A program made the position numbers and the translations under genes. A DNA stretch of 26,959 nt from NCBI GenBank assembly GCA_910580075.1, contig CAJTVR010000061.1, forward strand, positions 1 to 26,959, given 5' to 3'. Source of the stretch: an uncultured Eubacterium sp. (GTDB lineage Bacteria > Bacillota > Clostridia > Lachnospirales > Lachnospiraceae). The notes beneath the pieces are model-generated. The model had not been told where the DNA came from and ran no database searches. It saw only the letters and a program-made list of their open reading frames with translations. Shown in pieces: positions 23,302-26,959 of this stretch; the first letter of the stretch is position 1; every line of letters starts with the position of its first letter.

Positions 23302-24336
23302 TTACTTTTTTATCTCTTTATCATATGCAAACCTGTATTTTCCTTTTCCTTTCCCCTTTACTGTCACTACAACTTCCATATCGCGTAATTTTTTCATAAT
23401 ATCTTTAGATGAGGATGAAGAACATTTAAGTATACCTTTTACTTCTGGTGCACCAAAAATCTGGTTTATTTCAATCATATTATATACTAAGATTATTTTT
23501 GTTTTCGTCGGTTCATTATAATGCTGTTTCTCAATAGCTCTGTTTAAAATCTCAATAGACAGCTTTTTATTTCCAAAAGCCGGTTTTTTATCCTGAATAG
23601 CCGGCTTTTCTGTTCCAATAGCCAGTTTTTCTGACATAACCTGCACTTTCTTAGACGCAGCATTATAAACAACTGTCTGAAGCAGGAACGCATTCGAATG
23701 ATACTCTGGCCCCCGCAGCCCCTTTGCTTCCATTTCCAGACACATACGGTCTACACCCTCACCATATTCCTTAACAAAGTTAAATACCCTTAAAAATTCT
23801 GCCATTTTAGGATTTCTTGAAAAATGCGTATGCCTTATGTTATCTGCCCTGACAAGTCCCGGCAGCCTACCAGGGCTTTCCACAACAAGGCGGTCATCAA
23901 ACATCTTAATCTGAATATCTGTCCCACTGATGCTGTACGCCCGGTGAGTTACTGCATTAACAATAATTTCCTGCCGTACAAATTTAGGAACTTCATCTGC
24001 CTGATTTGCATACACATGAGGCCCCGGCTCTATATGCATTAATATGACGTGGTTATCCCTGCCCTTATAATCTGTGCATGGTACTTTTTCTATGGCTGCC
24101 TGCACCGTAGGTTCACAAAAATCATATGGAACCCTGAGCAGATCATTCAGCTGCTGCACATTATAATCCACCCCTTCAACCCTTCTGGTTTTATCTGAAA
24201 TACCGATGGCCGCTGTTCCTCCATCGGCATTCGCAAAAGCAACCAGCGTAACTGCCAGCGCCTTTGGATCGATATTTATACTCTTACGGTCAAATATCTG
24301 CATTTCATCAAATGCTAAAACTTCTTCAATGGTCAT
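23302..24336 (-). CDS. AlbA/Schlafen-type ATP-binding protein, apparent internal deletion
   Basis: A 344-residue member of the family with an N-terminal AlbA_2 (Schlafen-like, putative DNA-binding) domain and a C-terminal GHKL-like ATP-binding domain, often called transcriptional regulator. The N-terminus MTIEEVLAFDEMQIFDRKSI and ANADGGTAAIGISD (36-48) are typical; VRQEIIVNAVTHRAYSISGTDIQIKMFDDRLVVESPG (120-156) is the ATP-binding core. From memory, full members are near 480 residues and have about 120 residues between ANQADEV and PKFVRQE; here these two are fused at residues 115-117 (near base 23990), in frame. AAGGGG precedes the ATG. The C-terminus is a winged-helix-like domain. It may be a non-functional or altered variant. 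Confidence 0.85.
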   Translation of the reverse strand: MTIEEVLAFDEMQIFDRKSINIDPKALAVTLVAFANADGGTAAIGISDKTRRVEGVDYNVQQLNDLLRVPYDFCEPTVQAAIEKVPCTDYKGRDNHVILMHIEPGPHVYANQADEVPKFVRQEIIVNAVTHRAYSISGTDIQIKMFDDRLVVESPGRLPGLVRADNIRHTHFSRNPKMAEFLRVFNFVKEYGEGVDRMCLEMEAKGLRGPEYHSNAFLLQTVVYNAASKKVQVMSEKLAIGTEKPAIQDKKPAFGNKKLSIEILNRAIEKQHYNEPTKTKIILVYNMIEINQIFGAPEVKGILKCSSSSSKDIMKKLRDMEVVVTVKGKGKGKYRFAYDKEIKK

Positions 24337-24379
24337 CTATTTCCCCTTTTAGTATATAACATACTGGTGCCATTTTTTT

Positions 24380-24526
24380 CTATTCTGTTTTATTACGGTT
24401 AAGCATCCTGATATCCGCTGCCTGATCCAGTTCAATGGAAAATGCTTTTTGAATTTCTCCAAAAATATCCTTCTTTTTAACCCAGCGCTGAATAACCGGC
24501 TGATTATCGTGTATTCCAATGCGGCA
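24380..24526 (-). pseudogene. Possible 3' remnant of an unidentified gene
   Basis: Minus-strand frame without a usable start, ending in TAG at 24380-24382. Its last 34 residues, including KKKDIFGEIQKAFSIELDQA, have a natural protein-like composition. It is cut off upstream by a stop at 24527 and by the end of the GrpB fusion gene at 24562. I do not recognise the family. It may be the tail of a gene lost when this accessory segment was rearranged. Confidence 0.3.
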
Positions 24527-24561
24527 TCATATCCAGCCAGAATGTCTTACAGAAAGAATTG

Positions 24562-25434
24562 TCATGCGTATATTTCAATTTCAGTATCGTAATACTGCTC
24601 CTGAAAATGTACTGCTTTAGCAATTTCGGCTTTCGTGAAATTCGTTTCTCCAGATACAGCAACAAGTTTATCTTCAACATCATTATGACGATGAACGATT
24701 CCAATAATACGGGCAGTGCATTCTTTAACCGGGATATCTACACCTAGCAGATACACATCGAGTTCCTCTCCATCACCGCCTAAGACATCCGGTATGTAAC
24801 CATAATTGACAGGATAGGTAAGATCCGGGTATTTAGGATGTGTACTTCCAACAGGCCTGTCTATTCTGATTTCAGCTGTTTTGCCAAGGTATGATTTCAC
24901 AAGAGCTTTTCTTAATGTATAAACGATAAAACCGTGTTTACCATTAAGATACATTTGTCTGCCAGGATCAGCAGGTGCCTGCCGGGCAAGGGATACCTTT
25001 AGATCTTCATATTCTTTTGCAGCCAGAGGGTTACTGTTAAGATAATCCCTGAAATTTATGTAGTTTATCCAATCCATGCTATTGGTATGGACTACGTGGA
25101 TAAAATGGGTTTGTAAATCCCCCGTACCTTCATAAAAACTTCCTGACGCAAATAATAACTGCTCTCCAAGATCCGATTTTGGCCTGTAATAAAACCCTTC
25201 GTCTTTTAGTTCCTGTTCAAGAGCAAGAATATCATGAAAGTCATCAGCTGCTGTAGCAATATCAATGATAGGTTTTGCCTTAATAGAAAGTACCGCCGTA
25301 CTTCCTACGTGCTGGATATCCTTAACGGCATTACCTAAAATCTTCTTTAAACGGCAAATTGTATTCTGAGCTTCAATTTCCCATTCTTTTTCGTGTTCAT
25401 ACAGTTTTACAGTTCCTCGTTTCAATCCAATCAT
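24562..25434 (-). CDS. GrpB-domain / inorganic pyrophosphatase-like fusion protein
   Basis: A 290-residue two-domain protein. Residues 1-175 are a GrpB (UPF0157) domain of the nucleotidyltransferase fold, with VKLYEHEKEWEIEAQ and QHVGSTAVLSIKAKPIIDI (41-59). Residues 183-290 are a short soluble-pyrophosphatase-like domain: YPVNYGYIP (207-215), the metal-binding DGEELDV (221-227, in place of DGDPVDV) and EDKLVAV (254-260). In known pyrophosphatases these give the tyrosines, aspartates and lysine of the active site, so phosphoanhydride hydrolysis is plausible. GrpB's reaction is not established; a nucleotidyl transfer whose pyrophosphate is removed by the fused domain is inferred. GGAGG precedes the ATG. 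A TATAAT lies at 25506-25511 and a MITE further upstream. Confidence 0.85.
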   Translation of the reverse strand: MIGLKRGTVKLYEHEKEWEIEAQNTICRLKKILGNAVKDIQHVGSTAVLSIKAKPIIDIATAADDFHDILALEQELKDEGFYYRPKSDLGEQLLFASGSFYEGTGDLQTHFIHVVHTNSMDWINYINFRDYLNSNPLAAKEYEDLKVSLARQAPADPGRQMYLNGKHGFIVYTLRKALVKSYLGKTAEIRIDRPVGSTHPKYPDLTYPVNYGYIPDVLGGDGEELDVYLLGVDIPVKECTARIIGIVHRHNDVEDKLVAVSGETNFTKAEIAKAVHFQEQYYDTEIEIYA

Positions 25435-25505
25435 TACATAACCTCCAAACGGCAGTGAAGCGCATAGCGCACTAAGCGGCCTGATTCCGCCTTCTTCAAA
25501 AGTTT

Positions 25506-25511
25506 ATTATA
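25506..25511 (-). promoter_or_regulatory. Probable -10 of the GrpB fusion gene
   Basis: TATAAT on the minus strand about 70 bases before the start; no good -35 stands at 16-18 bases. The leader holds a small GCGC-TAT-GCGC hairpin near 25455-25470. Confidence 0.4.
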
Positions 25512-25574
25512 AATAGATATTTTTGTCTACCCGAAAAGCCTTTATTTTTGCCACTTTGAGAGTATAAATTTTAA

Positions 25575-25669
25575 GGAGCTGTCGCACTAAGCAAAACATA
25601 TACAAGATATAGTATAAAAATGATTCAAGCCAGCTATATCCTGTATCAATTTTCTTAAGGCACAGCCCC
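25575..25669. mobile_element. 95-bp MITE with near-full-length inverted symmetry
   Basis: The left end GGAGCTGTCGCACTAAG is an imperfect inverse of the right end (GGGGCTGTGCCTTAAG on the minus strand), and the inner arms (ATACAAGATATAG and CTATATCCTGTAT) also pair, so most of the element folds on itself. The GGGGCTGTCGCACTAAG-type end resembles ends of insertion sequences I recall from Lachnospiraceae. AATTTT occurs just outside both ends (25567-25572, 25672-25677), but not as a clean duplication. No coding capacity. Confidence 0.7.
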
Positions 25670-25844
25670 TCAATTTTGTATTGCGGCATTACAGGCTCAT
25701 TTTGAAACTTTACATAACCATATCCACAGTGTGCAGCTGTTTTGTAAATGCATCAGGCGGCTGTTTTTAGATTCACATACAGATATACTGTCATACACCA
25801 TCGCACACCCAGACCAGTGTACTTAATGTCTGAATTATGCACCT
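25670..25844. other. Intergenic stretch without recognised features
   Basis: Between the MITE and the stop of the 50-residue ORF. Only short frames without ribosome binding sites are seen. Confidence 0.5.
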
Positions 25845-25997
25845 TTATCTTCTTCTATTTCTCTCGTGTTCATGCATTCTTCTTTTTGCATCAGCAGTGT
25901 CTTTCATTCTGCTTTCCGGCAGCACCATATTTTTTCTTTTCAGACATGCCTCATCAACCGTATACACTTTATTTCCATCAATGATTAATTTTCCCAT
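25845..25997 (-). CDS. Small basic protein of 50 residues, unknown function
   Basis: The minus-strand frame starts with ATG at 25997 and ends with TAA at 25845-25847. Its N-terminus, MGKLIIDGNKVYTVDEACLK, resembles short Lachnospiraceae hypothetical proteins that begin MGKLxIDGNxVYxIDEExL, recalled from memory. The second half is very basic and ends RNRRR, so nucleic-acid contact is possible. The ribosome binding site is weak (GGGA about 12 bases upstream), which lowers confidence. It is divergent from the 109-residue gene and shares its 138-base upstream region. Confidence 0.55.
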   Translation of the reverse strand: MGKLIIDGNKVYTVDEACLKRKNMVLPESRMKDTADAKRRMHEHERNRRR

Positions 25998-26087
25998 AAT
26001 CAGTATTGTCCCATATAAATTTTACTTCTATATTTATTTTTGCAAAAGACCTCCCTGACTTATTATATGGAAATACTGCTCATTGTG

Positions 26088-26116
26088 TCATAATTGATGT
26101 ATCTGTTTCATACATT
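26088..26116 (+). promoter_or_regulatory. Sigma-E-like promoter of the 109-residue gene
   Basis: TCATAAT (26088-26094), 14 bases, then CATACATT (26109-26116) matches the Bacillus sigma-E pattern KMATATT-N14-CATACAnT at all but one position. The start near 26123 leaves a 13-base leader containing AGGAA before the ATG. Confidence 0.5.
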
Positions 26117-26135
26117 AAATAAAAAAGGAATTTTT

Positions 26136-26465
26136 ATGGACAACAATTACATACCAACTTCATTTGACGAAAAGACACAGAATAAAGATCTGCAGATTTT
26201 AAAAACCGCACTTCCATATCTGAAAGGTTCCAGACAAAAGCAGATTCTTATGCTCATCAAATCCATGGAGCTGAAAAAATCCATTGAACTGATCGACAGT
26301 GACGATACATCCCTGTCCATCTGCTCTACGGATAATCCAATGGAAAATACGCTGAATATGTTAAATGATATACGAAAATTCTGCAGCGAAAAAGAACAGG
26401 AACACATTGATATGATTCTGAATCTTTTTTCCATGTTTACAACTTATGAGACAATGTTCTCATGA
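26136..26465 (+). CDS. Small helical protein, unknown function (109 residues)
   Basis: No known domain. The protein is soluble and largely helical by composition, with ILKTALPYLKGSRQKQILMLIKSMELKKSIELI at about 21-53 and a C-terminal helix FCSEKEQEHIDMILNLFSMF. A more upstream ATG at 26094 is in frame, but the one at 26136 follows AAGGAA at 5 bases. Its C-terminal pattern, S-x-x-E(x)n-M-I, resembles that of the next gene, so the two may be distant paralogues or partners. They are 73 bases apart on the same strand. A sigma-E-like promoter suggests expression in the mother cell. Confidence 0.75.
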   Translation: MDNNYIPTSFDEKTQNKDLQILKTALPYLKGSRQKQILMLIKSMELKKSIELIDSDDTSLSICSTDNPMENTLNMLNDIRKFCSEKEQEHIDMILNLFSMFTTYETMFS

Positions 26466-26473
26466 AACTCTGC

Positions 26474-26501
26474 ACATTTTACATAGGTCAGCCATATGCT
26501 A
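26474..26501 (+). promoter_or_regulatory. Sigma-K-like promoter of the 92-residue gene
   Basis: AC (26474-26475), 17 bases, then CATATGCTA (26493-26501) fits AC-N16/17-CATANNNTA. A start near 26509 gives a leader of about 30 bases. Confidence 0.45.
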
Positions 26502-26538
26502 ATAGTACATAATTCAACAAGGTAAGGATGGAGAAATT

Positions 26539-26817
26539 ATGAATTTTGATGAAGTGTTTAACGCCAAAAACACAAACGGCATCTCACCAGAAAAACTTGC
26601 GTTCTTAAAAGCTATGTCAAATATGCAGTCAGGAGGCAATGCAAAAGATATGATGGCATCATTAATGTCCGCTTCAAATTCTGCACAAAAACAGGGAGTT
26701 TCATTTAGTGAATCCGAACGCGATATGATGTTAGAAGTCCTTCTTAAAAATTTATCACCTGAAGAAAGCAAAAAAGCAAGGGGCATGATACAGATGATGA
26801 AGCGGATGAAAAAATAG
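26539..26817 (+). CDS. Small helical protein, unknown function (92 residues)
   Basis: Met-rich soluble protein; MNFDEVFNAKNTNGISPEKLAFLKAM is an N-terminal pattern I recall from conserved Lachnospiraceae hypotheticals. Helices are likely at about 17-30, 34-50, 57-72 and 75-90, and the C-terminus LSPEESKKARGMIQMMKRMKK is basic. GGAG lies 5 bases before the ATG. The short gap after the 109-residue gene, and similar C-terminal motif, suggest a pair. No membrane segment, cysteine or catalytic motif is visible. Confidence 0.8.
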   Translation: MNFDEVFNAKNTNGISPEKLAFLKAMSNMQSGGNAKDMMASLMSASNSAQKQGVSFSESERDMMLEVLLKNLSPEESKKARGMIQMMKRMKK

Positions 26818-26843
26818 CATTCCGTCAGGACTTGTTTGAGAAA

Positions 26844-26879
26844 CCCCTGCATGCAGCGGAATATGGCCTGCTGCAGGGG
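26844..26879. other. GC-rich hairpin after the 92-residue gene
   Basis: CCCCTGC (26844-26850) pairs with GCAGGGG (26873-26879), and the stem can extend with inner AGC/GCT. An alternative pairing ATTCCG/CGGAAT overlaps it. No T-run follows, only a purine-rich run (GGGGGGGAGGAGG). From here to 26959 no gene start or other signal was recognised. Confidence 0.4.
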
Positions 26880-26959
26880 GGGAGGAGGACTATAGGTTAC
26901 CCGGACGACGGGAAGAGAAATTTTTTCCTTTTTCTGTTCCGCCTTCGAACAGTAAGAAA

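Overview
The window is a chromosomal segment of a low-GC, spore-forming Firmicute, most likely a Lachnospiraceae clostridium (Blautia/Dorea-like; genus inferred from protein resemblance and not provable here). Supporting signs are strong AGGAGG-type ribosome binding sites, a TepA-SpoIIIE neighbourhood as in Bacillus, an ABC-F/Rex pair, NADP-dependent isocitrate dehydrogenase, and small proteins typical of this family. No rRNA, tRNA or CRISPR array was seen.

Layout. 1-3110: an Rpn-type nuclease and RlmH (minus strand), then a zinc-ribbon membrane protein and xanthine phosphoribosyltransferase (plus strand). 3180-10442, all minus strand: TepA-like ClpP protease, UppP, SpoIIIE/FtsK, FolD and a zinc-ribbon membrane protein, a cell-envelope/sporulation and one-carbon block. 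10558-13828: a signal-less M15 peptidase, glycogen synthase and YebC. 13950-20808: ABC-F, Rex, NAD(P)HX repair enzyme, alanine racemase, a MazF/NdoA toxin without adjacent antitoxin, and a CorC-like CBS protein. 20830-22760: a decayed 12-bp minisatellite, two tandem terminators and icd. 22800-26959 is accessory in character: a Cys/Gly-rich protein, an AlbA/Schlafen-type ATP-binding protein with an apparent internal deletion, a GrpB-pyrophosphatase fusion, a 50-residue ORF and two small helical proteins.

Regulation. Good sigma-A promoters precede rpn, yebC, the CBS gene, rex, ABC-F and icd. Sequences resembling sporulation promoters lie before four genes: sigma-G-like before tepA, sigma-K-like before the Cys/Gly-rich gene and the 92-residue gene, and sigma-E-like before the 109-residue gene. 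This suggests a small sporulation-linked set, still to be tested.

Mobile DNA. Two related miniature inverted-repeat elements occur: a full copy in the icd 5' leader and a shortened copy between rex and the NAD(P)HX repair gene. A third, unrelated 95-bp element sits upstream of the GrpB fusion.
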